Positions 1 through 7,387 of a stretch of DNA of 64,000 bases are shown piece by piece. The stretch is taken from NCBI GenBank assembly GCA_964203235.1, contig CAXNLE010000002.1, forward strand, positions 930,001-994,000, written 5' to 3'. The translations under genes were made by a program, and so were the position numbers. This stretch comes from BACL27 sp964203235 (lineage in GTDB: Bacteria; Actinomycetota; Acidimicrobiia; Acidimicrobiales; Ilumatobacteraceae). Positions within the stretch are counted from its first letter, which is position 1, and every line of letters starts with the position of its first letter. Under the pieces are notes generated by a model. The model was given only the letters and a program-made list of their open reading frames with translations, was not told the origin of the DNA and did no database searches.

Positions 1-19
1 GTGAAAAAACAAATTTGAG

Positions 20-223
20 TTAGGGCAGTCGTCCCGAGCCCAGCGCCCAGCGTTCGACTTCCTTCCAGTCCCAGATGAGCGCGGTCTTCAATGTTGCGAT
101 TGGTCCAGGAAAGTCGGCGTGTCGCCGGCGCCACTCGTGAACAACTTGGGGTCTTGCAACGCCCAAACGTTGCGCGATTTCGTGGGCACCTACTAGGTCG
201 TCAACGTCAATCTTTTTCCCCAC
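20..223 (-). CDS. Small helix-turn-helix DNA-binding protein (AlpA/MerR-like)
   Basis: A 67-residue protein with a GTG start. Residues 9-35 (GAHEIAQRLGVARPQVVHEW) read as a winged helix-turn-helix of the excisionase/AlpA/MerR type: an EIAQRLGV first helix, a turn, then a recognition helix. The rest (FPGPIATLKTALIWDWKEVERWA) matches the usual C-terminal part of such single-domain proteins. It is divergent from the gene at 318, and an inverted repeat (268-292) lies between them, so it may repress both (inference). Phage and island AlpA proteins act as regulators or excisionases; which role applies here is unknown. Confidence 0.7.
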   Translation of the reverse strand: MGKKIDVDDLVGAHEIAQRLGVARPQVVHEWRRRHADFPGPIATLKTALIWDWKEVERWALGSGRLP

Positions 224-267
224 GGAAGACAGTCTAGGAAATCCCTGTCACAAGGTTGTGGATGTTC

Positions 268-292
268 GTACTCAGCCCTACTATGTGAGTAC
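268..292. promoter_or_regulatory. Inverted repeat in divergent intergenic region (candidate operator)
   Basis: GTACTCA (268-274) and TGAGTAC (286-292) are perfect inverted 7-mers with an 11-nt spacer. A third related word, ATACTCAG, follows at 297-304, just before the ribosome-binding site of the gene at 318. The site lies between the divergent HTH gene (start 223) and that gene, the usual place for the operator of a self-regulating HTH protein. Binding by that protein is inferred. Confidence 0.45.
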
Positions 293-317
293 AAACATAC
301 TCAGTAAGGATGTGAAA

Positions 318-1220
318 ATGACAGGAAAACTTGAAGGACTGGTGATTCCAGTGATGGAGCCGTTGGGATATCCCCACGGGTGGGCAGGGGAGGCAGCAAA
401 GCGCATACAAGATGCCGTACCGGCGGACTGTGGGCAGTTGGTGCTGAACTCCACAGTGATTACAGATGTGCTCACTTGTGGCGGACTGTGGCAGGGCAAA
501 GAGGTCGCAACGGAAACCCCTGACCATGTGTTTTGGCTACGTCGCAAGTTGGTGCACAACATCACCATGGAATACCTGGAGCATGCGATGGTGTGGGGTC
601 CACAGAAGCCAATCGAATTTGTCCATGTCTACTTGACAACGGAGGTGAACTTCGATCCGTTAACGGCAACATGGCTCTTTCTTCAGAATGAGTTTGAACG
701 AACTGAACTAGCCAATGAATTGGCGATGGCTATTGCCTATCTATTGGAGGCATGGCCGCAGATAACTGATGCCTCCCAAGTGACATTCGGGCCAGTGCTG
801 CACAGTTTGAGTGTTGGTGGCGTGCTGCTTGAAGCAAAACACATTGATGTCACCTTCGGAGACCACCGTCTTGGGGTGGAAGCCATGTGGCCTGGTGCGG
901 TGTTGGTGCGATTAGTTTCTGGAACTCCTAGCCCTCAAGAGTTGGAAGAGATGCAGTTAGGGGCGGTGGTACACGCGCTTGTTACCGGTTGTCCGCCACA
1001 ACGCCTCGTTGTCTTTGGTCTTGGATCAGGCAAGGGCATAGGCATGGACGTTGAACGCGAATGGTTAGAGATGGGTATTGGCGGAGTGATGGCTGCAGTG
1101 GAAGCAATAGCTGACATACGTAATGACCGTGGTGTAGTGGTCGCTGGTGGAGAACATTGCGTGCAGTGTCCATTTAATGACAGCTGTGATGTAAGTGAGG
1201 CTGATGACTATCCGTTCTAA
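318..1220 (+). CDS. Cas4/PD-(D/E)XK-like protein with Fe-S-type cysteines, catalytic residues not recognisable
   Basis: 300 residues from ATG 318, chosen because AAGGA at 306-310 sits 7 nt upstream; an in-frame GTG at 258 would overlap the inverted repeat. The C-terminus has Cys281, Cys284 and Cys290 (EHCVQCPFNDSC), the C-x2-C-x5-C pattern of Cas4/AddB-type nucleases with a 4Fe-4S cluster. Cys54 (VLTCGG) could be the usual fourth ligand. Before it, a KHIDVTFGD segment and an EEMQLGAVVHAL helix resemble the core strand and QxxxY helix of that fold, but the expected Asp/Glu-x-Lys strand reads VLVRLVSG. So it may be a catalytically dead relative. The family call is by motif only; it could be unrelated. 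Confidence 0.5.
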   Translation: MTGKLEGLVIPVMEPLGYPHGWAGEAAKRIQDAVPADCGQLVLNSTVITDVLTCGGLWQGKEVATETPDHVFWLRRKLVHNITMEYLEHAMVWGPQKPIEFVHVYLTTEVNFDPLTATWLFLQNEFERTELANELAMAIAYLLEAWPQITDASQVTFGPVLHSLSVGGVLLEAKHIDVTFGDHRLGVEAMWPGAVLVRLVSGTPSPQELEEMQLGAVVHALVTGCPPQRLVVFGLGSGKGIGMDVEREWLEMGIGGVMAAVEAIADIRNDRGVVVAGGEHCVQCPFNDSCDVSEADDYPF

Positions 1221-1383
1221 TGCGTCAACAGTTCTGATGATTGTGAGTAACACACTGCAAATAGTCAATGTTGTCAAGAGTTATTGCGCAAAGAAATTTT
1301 CAAAGAATTTCCAAGAGTTGCACTGGCAAACAAGTGTTCGCAATCATAATGGTGTACATGCAAGTAGTCAGACATCAACACAA

Positions 1384-1403
1384 CGAACAGATCGATCTGT
1401 TCG
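1384..1403. promoter_or_regulatory. 20-bp perfect palindrome upstream of recombinase-like gene
   Basis: CGAACAGATC followed directly by its reverse complement GATCTGTTCG. It lies 47 nt before the preferred GTG start of the recombinase-like gene, in a stretch (1221-1450) whose translation looks non-coding. Its length and symmetry suit an operator for a dimeric repressor. It resembles the actinobacterial LexA box (CGAAC-N4-GTTCG) but has a 10-nt spacer, so LexA binding is unlikely. Confidence 0.5.
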
Positions 1404-1450
1404 ACATGTGTGCGTGTCTTGCTTGCGTGCTGTTGAGATTGGTTACACGC

Positions 1451-2329
1451 GTGATCAATGACGACTTCCCAACACACATAGATGCTTTCGAATCTGTCGT
1501 TGTTGAATACATCTTGAATACACCCGATGGAGAAATTTCTACTCGCCGCGAAGCAGTGAGTCATATCAAACGATTTGTGAAGTGGTGTCGGGTGAATGAC
1601 ATCGATGACATCACATTGGTCAAACGTGAAGAGGTAGAAGCCTTTGTGAATTGGCCAACAATGATGGGTGGACGAGCACGAACACCTGGATCTTCCACAA
1701 AGAGAAATCGTCTGAGTGGATTGCGCCGAGCTTTCAAGTCGTTACGTCAAATGGGATACGAAATGCCCGACCCCACCATTGATGTCGTTGCGTTACTTGA
1801 CCGAACATTTGATGCAAATGTATGTAGCGACAGCGACATCGAAAAGTTGCGTGAAGGTGCACCGATTGGGCTCTTTGATTCTTGCAATGCAGCACTGCTG
1901 GCATTGGCTGAAGCAGGAGCAACCAACGGTGAGGTCAAAGAGGTTCGTGCAAGTGATGTAAGTCTCGAAGATCGTGTAGTGCGGTTGCCAGGGAACGCTC
2001 GAGTTGACGAACGAATCAATGAGTTGTCTGACTGGGGAGTGATGGTTCTGCGTGAACGATTCGCCCACATCAGTGGTGACGACTTCGTTGTTGTAAATAG
2101 CAATGGCACTCAGGCGTCAGAAGCATCTGTGAGCCAGATGTTTCGCCATATTGCTTCGTACGGAAACGTTGGCCGAAACGGGTTCAACATCAACTCTGTA
2201 CGGGCTTGGCGTGCGCGAGTCATTTATATGGAGAGTGGCCGCATTCAAGATGCCGCACTTTTTCTTGGTAGCCGATCTCTTGATGCGGCTGTTTCGCTGA
2301 TGGGACTGGAGTGGCGTCAGACCGCATGA
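1451..2329 (+). CDS. Tyrosine-recombinase-like protein lacking the expected catalytic tyrosine
   Basis: 292 residues from GTG 1451. An in-frame ATG at 1268 adds 61 residues of Cys/His-rich sequence unlike the family and spans a palindrome, so the shorter form is preferred; no clear ribosome-binding site supports either. The N-terminal part (HIDAFESVVVEYIL...SHIKRFVKWCR) fits the SAM-like core-binding domain. The C-terminus (SVRAWRARVIYMESGRIQDAALFLGSRSLDAAVSLMGLEW) aligns with the usual LRHTFAT...LGHSSLDTTxxY block: one Arg is kept, the His is lost, and the position where Tyr is expected reads Leu-Met. It may be a DNA-binding regulator or accessory protein rather than an active integrase. The stop overlaps the next start as ATGA. 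Confidence 0.6.
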   Translation: MINDDFPTHIDAFESVVVEYILNTPDGEISTRREAVSHIKRFVKWCRVNDIDDITLVKREEVEAFVNWPTMMGGRARTPGSSTKRNRLSGLRRAFKSLRQMGYEMPDPTIDVVALLDRTFDANVCSDSDIEKLREGAPIGLFDSCNAALLALAEAGATNGEVKEVRASDVSLEDRVVRLPGNARVDERINELSDWGVMVLRERFAHISGDDFVVVNSNGTQASEASVSQMFRHIASYGNVGRNGFNINSVRAWRARVIYMESGRIQDAALFLGSRSLDAAVSLMGLEWRQTA

Positions 2330-3744
2330 CCTGGAACCCTCTGTACATCTCCGACCGTCGCACACGACGCGGACGCGATAGGCGAGTAGACCTGCATGAA
2401 CGAATGCGCTTCAGCATCCGACAGGCTTGGTTCAAGGAGTTTGTTGCGGTCATTGATGATGCAATGCCAGTGCAACGTACTGGTCGGCCACGGACACACT
2501 CAGTGGCGGCGGGAGCATTCATCTACTTGTTGTCGATGTCGATGAGTTCCCAGGCTGAAGCCGAGGAGTATCTCCGTTATGGGACGAACTGGAATGGATA
2601 CCGACGTCTTCTGGCATTGGAATTTCCCGATGACCATTTGTTGGCTCATGGTGCTCCGTCGCCAACAAAGTCTGTGATTCGTCATATCAAGCATCATCTC
2701 GGCGAGAAAGAGGCAGAAATGATTGCAGGCATCCTTCATGCGGGAGCTCTCTTGCACGCGAAGGAAATGGGTATTGGAATCAACCACGGAACAATGCTGA
2801 ACCCAAGTCTTGAAGCAGGCATGTACGGAGATGGTGTAGTGGTCCGACCCATGACCAAATATAAAAAAGGCGACATGGGTTTCAATGAGCGCGAGGGTTG
2901 TCTACAAGAACGGCGTCATGACCCTGATGCGGCGTACCACTACGACGGATTAAATCGGCGTGTCTACGGAAATGTATTTGCACACATGTCTGCATGGACT
3001 GGTGTTCCGTCTGAACATGTCACCTTTGGCATTCGGCCTATTCGAAAAGGTGGGGACATCACGGAGGCACAGATCGCTCTGGGATTTGCAGATGCAATAA
3101 AGAAAGAACTGCCTGGGATGGCGATGTTGCATTGGGACAAAGCACTACGCGGTAAGACGGTGGAAGAAATCTGGGACATGGAAATGATGCCCATGATTGG
3201 CGTGTATGACAAGAGTGGTCGTACAACCGAACAAGTTTCTCTTGGCAAGAAAAAAATCAATGGCATTGACACGGCACTGTTTGCGTATCGGGGTGCAGTG
3301 TCCATCAAGGCGATCGATGGCTCATTCATTCCTTTGCGCGCTACAAAGTTAGTGTTCCAACACAATGCAAAATCGACATGTCGTGTGTACTGCAATTACG
3401 TAGTTCCCGAAGGAAGCAACTGCGATGTTCGCTTATGGAATGGGAAAGTTAACCAGCGTCTCAACTCGCCCGAGAAGGCTGACTTCACCTTTGGTGAACA
3501 CATCCGTGCTCATGCCCCTGGGTCAGCCGACTGGAAAAATCTCTACGGCAACCGCAGCCTTGCCGAGTCCCTGAACTCGGTTCTTAAAAACGACCTTGGG
3601 CGTGGGGAACGTGCACGCTCGTTAAATCTCAACCACCAATGGATTGACCTCATGGTCATGTTGCTCATGCGCAATGACCAGTCTCTTGTGTTGTATCGAC
3701 GCCGTACACAATTGGCACGAACAGCCTCCCCGCCCGCGGCTTAG
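2326..3744 (+). CDS. DDE transposase-like protein
   Basis: 472 residues from ATG 2326, which overlaps the TGA of the preceding gene (ATGA), implying coupled translation. A likely DDE triad, numbered from this start, is Asp169 (MYGDGVVV), Asp271 (MLHWDKALRG, like the second Asp of IS4/IS1182-type enzymes) and Glu414 in YGNRSLAESLNSVLKN, which matches the RxxxExxNxxLK block near the end of DDE transposases. Upstream are a basic N-terminus and a possible HTH. No terminal inverted repeats were found around 3745-3948 or at the left end. The operon context with a recombinase-like gene is atypical for a simple insertion sequence. Confidence 0.65.
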   Translation: MTWNPLYISDRRTRRGRDRRVDLHERMRFSIRQAWFKEFVAVIDDAMPVQRTGRPRTHSVAAGAFIYLLSMSMSSQAEAEEYLRYGTNWNGYRRLLALEFPDDHLLAHGAPSPTKSVIRHIKHHLGEKEAEMIAGILHAGALLHAKEMGIGINHGTMLNPSLEAGMYGDGVVVRPMTKYKKGDMGFNEREGCLQERRHDPDAAYHYDGLNRRVYGNVFAHMSAWTGVPSEHVTFGIRPIRKGGDITEAQIALGFADAIKKELPGMAMLHWDKALRGKTVEEIWDMEMMPMIGVYDKSGRTTEQVSLGKKKINGIDTALFAYRGAVSIKAIDGSFIPLRATKLVFQHNAKSTCRVYCNYVVPEGSNCDVRLWNGKVNQRLNSPEKADFTFGEHIRAHAPGSADWKNLYGNRSLAESLNSVLKNDLGRGERARSLNLNHQWIDLMVMLLMRNDQSLVLYRRRTQLARTASPPAA

Positions 3745-3948
3745 ACAGCCACCGCTCCCCGTTCTCGAGAGTCAAGGATCAGTGCTGTGCGCTGACTGGT
3801 TCACATTTCAGATAAATCTCACTGAAGTGCTCAAAGACCCTGCGGCCTTGTTGAAGGAATGAATGTTTCCGGTTTGGGTGAACTATCATGGAAAACGGAT
3901 GTATTCGGCGTTCTGGGCGAGTTTCGCTCCGAATTCCGTTCCGCCTCC
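3745..3948. other. Intergenic region between transposase-like gene and tRNA-Lys
   Basis: About 200 bp with no convincing ORF. I see no terminal inverted repeat and no copy of the tRNA 3' end that would mark an attachment site. It probably holds the tRNA-Lys promoter and the right boundary of the accessory module, but neither can be placed precisely. Confidence 0.5.
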
Positions 3949-4021
3949 GGGTCGCTAGCTCAGTTGGTAGAGCGACGGACTTTTAATCCGCAGGTCCAGG
4001 GTTCGATCCCCTGGCGACCCA
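3949..4021 (+). tRNA. tRNA-Lys (anticodon UUU)
   Basis: A complete cloverleaf can be drawn. The acceptor stem is GGGTCGC with GCGACCC, followed by discriminator A4021. The D-arm is GCTC...GAGC. The anticodon loop CTTTTAA gives anticodon TTT. The T-arm is CAGGG-TTCGATC-CCCTG. The first anticodon-stem pair is an A-C mismatch. CCA is not encoded. It lies next to the accessory module, but on that module's 3' side. Confidence 0.95.
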
Positions 4022-4042
4022 CTTTTGAAACGTCAACTAGAC

Positions 4043-4058
4043 AACTAGGTAGCTAGTT
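4043..4058. terminator. CTAG palindrome at a convergent junction
   Basis: AACTAG-GTAG-CTAGTT is a 6-bp inverted repeat between tRNA-Lys and the convergent deaminase gene, whose TAG stop (reverse complement of 4053-4055) lies inside it. Similar CTAG/TTAA-rich palindromes sit at 13370, 19270 and 28900. Terminator function is inferred from position; the stem is AT-rich and there is no clear U tract. Confidence 0.35.
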
Positions 4059-5375
4059 AGTTGCGAGTTTTTGCATTCGGTGGGCAAGTCGTGAGTGCGA
4101 TTTGAGCATTGTTTCAAGTTTCGTGCTGACGATTGCGTGATTTCGCACAATATGTTTGCCGTGCACGATTGTGTCGCGCGCCGCGATTGGACCACAACGC
4201 AACCACGCCTCAATTGGGTCGGCAATTGCACCTGCAAAAGCCGGACCAGTTAAAGACCAAATCGCAACATCGCCAACGCTGCCAACAGATAATTCACCGA
4301 TTTCGCCAACTCGACCAAGACACCCGGCGCCACCGCGAGTTGCACACTCAAGCGCCATTCGCGCCGTGCCCGCGGCTGCACCACTACGTAACTTTGCGAG
4401 CAACATTGCTTGTCGAGATTCAAGCCACATTGACGCGCTGTCTGCCGAAGATGAGCCATCTACGCCGATGCCAACATGCACGCCGGCTGCAATTAAATCT
4501 ATGACTGGCGCAACACCTGAAGACAAAATCAAATTGCTGCTCGGACAATGTGCCACACCAATTCGCGCCGCACCAAGCCGTTTAATTTCTTGCGGGTTTG
4601 GCATCACGCAATGGGCGAGCCAAGTTTTATCGTGACACCAGCCGACTTCTTCTAAGTAATCCATTGGTCGACAACCAAATGTCGCCAATGAAAATGCATC
4701 ATCTTCAGAGTTTTCGGCGAAGTGTGTATGCAAGCGAACATCAAGTTGTGCAGCCAACTCTGCCGAGTCAATCATTAATTGTTTCGTCACGCTAAACGGC
4801 GAACACGGCGCGAGCGCAACGCGAACCATCGCCCCGTGACTGCGATCGTGATGTTGTTCAACGGCGCGCTTTGATTCGTCGAGAATCACATCATGGTCTT
4901 GCACCACATCGTCTGGCGGTAACCCACCATCTTTGATTGACAACGACATTGATCCGCGCGTTGGATGAAAGCGCATGCCGATGTCGCGTGCGGCGTCAAT
5001 CTCGGCACTTAATAAATCTCCGGCGCCGCTTGGGTGAACATACAAATGATCAGTTGAAGTAGTGCAACCCGACAGCGCAAGTTCGGCGAGACCAACCCAC
5101 GCAGAAACATGCGCCGACTCTTCATCAAGTGAACGCCACAACGGATAAAGACTTTGTAGCCATCCAAACAACGGCGCATTTGTCATCGGTGGAAACGCGC
5201 GTGTCAGGTTTTGATACAAGTGATGATGTGTGTTGACCAAGCCAGGCGTTACCAAACAATCAGTTGCGTCTATTGATTGTTTTGCTTGTGGTGGTTTGCC
5301 GCTTCCGACTGCAGAGACAAAACCGTTCGTGATCGCTAACCAGCCATTACGAATTTCTCTGCGTTGATTATCCAT
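4053..5375 (-). CDS. Amidohydrolase, 8-oxoguanine deaminase/AtzA-TrzN-like
   Basis: 440 residues, a usual length for this subgroup. The metal-dependent amidohydrolase motifs are present: VNTHHHLYQNLTRA after the first strand, HTHFAEN, a later His in WLAHCV, and the catalytic Asp in GIGVDGSSSAD. The best match by recall is 8-oxoguanine deaminase, which converts 8-oxoguanine to urate in the cytoplasm; chlorohydrolases of the triazine group share the fold, so the substrate is not certain. It follows RidA and a tiny membrane protein on the same strand. A RidA partner makes sense for deaminase chemistry that forms enamine or imine intermediates. Confidence 0.75.
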   Translation of the reverse strand: MDNQRREIRNGWLAITNGFVSAVGSGKPPQAKQSIDATDCLVTPGLVNTHHHLYQNLTRAFPPMTNAPLFGWLQSLYPLWRSLDEESAHVSAWVGLAELALSGCTTSTDHLYVHPSGAGDLLSAEIDAARDIGMRFHPTRGSMSLSIKDGGLPPDDVVQDHDVILDESKRAVEQHHDRSHGAMVRVALAPCSPFSVTKQLMIDSAELAAQLDVRLHTHFAENSEDDAFSLATFGCRPMDYLEEVGWCHDKTWLAHCVMPNPQEIKRLGAARIGVAHCPSSNLILSSGVAPVIDLIAAGVHVGIGVDGSSSADSASMWLESRQAMLLAKLRSGAAAGTARMALECATRGGAGCLGRVGEIGELSVGSVGDVAIWSLTGPAFAGAIADPIEAWLRCGPIAARDTIVHGKHIVRNHAIVSTKLETMLKSHSRLAHRMQKLATN

Positions 5376-5425
5376 CGTCGCAACTAGCGACGAGTTTGCA
5401 ATTACAAGATCAGCAGTTTCTGTAC

Positions 5426-5581
5426 TCAGATATTTAAATCACGAAGTTCGCTGTTTGCGTGTCGTTCGTCGGCATCGCGATACAACAAGTGACCGAGCAA
5501 CGCAGCGATACCAGCCGTTGATAATCCAACAATTATCGGAAACGCCAACAACGCCAAAACGAGAATTATTGCGCCAGCCAT
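5426..5581 (-). CDS. Small single-pass membrane protein (51 aa)
   Basis: The start is ATG at 5581, one base after the ridA stop. The first 30 residues (MAGAIILVLALLAFPIIVG...) form one strong transmembrane segment followed by a second short hydrophobic stretch; the tail HLLYRDADERHANSELRDL is charged. The longer open frame reaching 5692 lies inside ridA and is not needed. Unknown function. Its position between ridA and the deaminase gene suggests co-transcription. Confidence 0.55.
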   Translation of the reverse strand: MAGAIILVLALLAFPIIVGLSTAGIAALLGHLLYRDADERHANSELRDLNI

Positions 5582-5582
5582 A

Positions 5583-5945
5583 TTATTTCTCAGGCTTGTA
5601 AGCCCAAGCCTCAATCTCGACTGCGCCACCGGCAGGAAGGGACAAAACCCCAATCGTGCTGCGCGCAGGGCGCGAATCGCCGAAGCCTTCAACGTATGCT
5701 TCGTTGAAAGTTGCGAATGTATCCATGTCAGTCAAAAAACACATTGTTTTTTTTACGTCGTTAATCGTTGCGCCAACACTTTTTAGTTGACCTTTGAGAT
5801 TTTCAATGGACTGTGCTGTTTGTGCTTTTACTCCACCACTGACAATCGCTCCATCTTTGAGTCCGAGTTGACCAGAGACGATGATCCAATCTCCTGCGCG
5901 AACGACGGGCGTGTATGGACCAATAGGTGCTGTTTGATTTGACAT
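5583..5945 (-). CDS. ridA: RidA family 2-iminobutanoate/2-iminopropanoate deaminase
   Basis: 120 residues, typical for YjgF/YER057c/UK114 proteins. The C-terminal signature RPARSTIGVLSLPAGGAVEIEAWAY is clear and holds the active-site Arg and Glu. RidA hydrolyses reactive enamine/imine products of PLP enzymes in the cytosol. A TACGAT box (5953-5958, minus strand) ends 7 nt before the ATG, suggesting a leaderless mRNA and a divergent promoter shared with the lipoprotein gene at 5989. Confidence 0.85.
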   Translation of the reverse strand: MSNQTAPIGPYTPVVRAGDWIIVSGQLGLKDGAIVSGGVKAQTAQSIENLKGQLKSVGATINDVKKTMCFLTDMDTFATFNEAYVEGFGDSRPARSTIGVLSLPAGGAVEIEAWAYKPEK

Positions 5946-5988
5946 GTTCTAAATCGTAGATGATTTTTGTACCAATAAGATATTTTGT

Positions 5989-6936
5989 ATGAAAAATATA
6001 AGTCGTCGAAGGTTTATCTCAGGTTCTGCGTCAGTTGTAGGTGCAGGTATCTCACTTCAAATGTTGACATCATGTGGTGATAGTTCAACGTCTGGTCAAG
6101 ACTCGCCAGAAGACTCGCTTGCCGCGCCAGACTCAGATCAGCTAGCCGATCAAATATCTGAACTGCCGAGCGATCTGCAACTTGTGCAGCGCTTTCCGCA
6201 AGTTTTAGTTCCGGGAAACTTACGCTTGCCAATTTCACTGGCACTTTCATCTGGGATTATTAGTGCTTCGAGTGATTTTAAGTTTCCGAAAACACTTTTG
6301 GCAAAAGTTGTTGATCTTTCGACTGACAAAGTAATCATTGAAAACACTTCGGCAACTTTGTATGGCGCTGAAATTTCTCTGCCTTATTATCCTTTTCAAG
6401 TGACAATTGATTCGCCGGGAAATTATTCATTGGTTGTCTCGGGTGGACCGCCAGAAGGCACAGCCTTCAGTGTTTTAGAGCGCACTTTAGTTTTGGTTCC
6501 TGGTGTTGGTGACCAGTTGCCGGGTTTTGATACACCAACTTTCGGTGATCATCGCCAAGTTGAACCGATTTGTACACGACAACCAGAACCGTGTCCGTTT
6601 CACAAGCTCACTCTGAACGAGGCACTGCAACTCGGTGTGCCCGTTGCATATCTTGTCGGCACACCAGCGCATTGTTCAACGGGTACATGCGATCCTGCGC
6701 TCAGCGGATTAATCGACGTCGCATCGCGCATTGTTGGTAGCGCTGTGTTTGTTCACGCCGAGATTTATGCAGACGAGGCGGCAACCGTTATTGCGCCAGC
6801 AGTTCAAGCATTGAATTTAAGTTTTGAGCCTGTGCTATTTATTGCTGACAAGAATGGCAAAATCGTCAAACGACTTGATGCGGTCTTTGACGCTTCAGAA
6901 TTTTTAGACGTTCTTGCGTCTGTTGGTGTCAGCTAA
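5989..6936 (+). CDS. Tat-type lipoprotein with thioredoxin-like C-terminal domain
   Basis: 315 residues. The N-terminus has a twin-arginine stretch (SRRRFISGSA), a hydrophobic core and a lipobox ending at Cys29 (MLTSCG), so export and lipid anchoring are likely. Residues ~45-170 may be an immunoglobulin-like domain. The C-terminal part (VPVAYLVGTPAHCSTGTCDPALSGLIDVASR...EPVLFIADKNGKIVKRL) looks like a thioredoxin/SCO-type fold, with two Cys separated by four residues rather than the usual two. Function unknown; a redox or metal role is possible. TAAGAT at 5976-5981 lies 7 nt before the ATG. Confidence 0.6.
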   Translation: MKNISRRRFISGSASVVGAGISLQMLTSCGDSSTSGQDSPEDSLAAPDSDQLADQISELPSDLQLVQRFPQVLVPGNLRLPISLALSSGIISASSDFKFPKTLLAKVVDLSTDKVIIENTSATLYGAEISLPYYPFQVTIDSPGNYSLVVSGGPPEGTAFSVLERTLVLVPGVGDQLPGFDTPTFGDHRQVEPICTRQPEPCPFHKLTLNEALQLGVPVAYLVGTPAHCSTGTCDPALSGLIDVASRIVGSAVFVHAEIYADEAATVIAPAVQALNLSFEPVLFIADKNGKIVKRLDAVFDASEFLDVLASVGVS

Positions 6937-7249
6937 AGCTTTGACCGCATCCGCAACTGCGCGAAGCATTTGGATTCGTGATTTTGAAACCTGCATCTTG
7001 TAATCCATCGTTGTAGTCAAGATTTGCACCTTCAAGAAGTTGCAACGAGGCTGGGTCAACAACAACTTTCACATCCCCGAATGTTTGAACAAGATCATCA
7101 GCGGCGAATTCTCCATCAAAAAACATTTCATATGAGTAACCCGAGCATCCACCAGGTCGCACTGCAACACGCAAAGCGAGTTCGGTTGCATTCTCAGATT
7201 CGAGGAGTTGTTTAACTTTGACTGCTGCTTTGTCTGTAAGAGTGATCAT
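6929..7249 (-). CDS. A-type iron-sulfur carrier protein (IscA/ErpA family)
   Basis: 106 residues. The three invariant cysteines are present: GGCSGYSYEM and the C-terminal CGCG (SRSCGCGQSF). These proteins hold and pass Fe-S clusters to apo-enzymes in the cytosol. GGAG upstream of the ATG supports this start. The 3' end overlaps that of the lipoprotein gene by 8 bp. It lies head to head with mrp (7388), another Fe-S assembly factor, which fits a shared role. Confidence 0.88.
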   Translation of the reverse strand: MITLTDKAAVKVKQLLESENATELALRVAVRPGGCSGYSYEMFFDGEFAADDLVQTFGDVKVVVDPASLQLLEGANLDYNDGLQDAGFKITNPNASRSCGCGQSFS

Positions 7250-7387
7250 TTGACTGTCTCCGTCTAGGTTTTTTGAACTTGCTAAAAGACTATCGCTTGC
7301 TATGCAATACCTGCACGACTAAAGAATTGATGCACTGGAATGTTTGCAACGAATACATACACGACCTAGGCAGGTAGTTTTAAAGGC

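Noticed and set aside
1384..1403. LexA (SOS) box
   Set aside because: The CGAAC/GTTCG ends match, but the spacer is 10 nt rather than 4.
1195..1461. 88-residue frame between the Cas4-like and recombinase-like genes
   Set aside because: It overlaps the 3' end of the upstream gene, has no family resemblance or ribosome-binding site, and covers the palindrome; likely non-coding.
3949..4021. tRNA-Lys as integration site of the 1-3745 module
   Set aside because: The module lies on the 5' side of the tRNA and I found no copy of the tRNA 3' end in 1-3948, so no attachment site can be supported.
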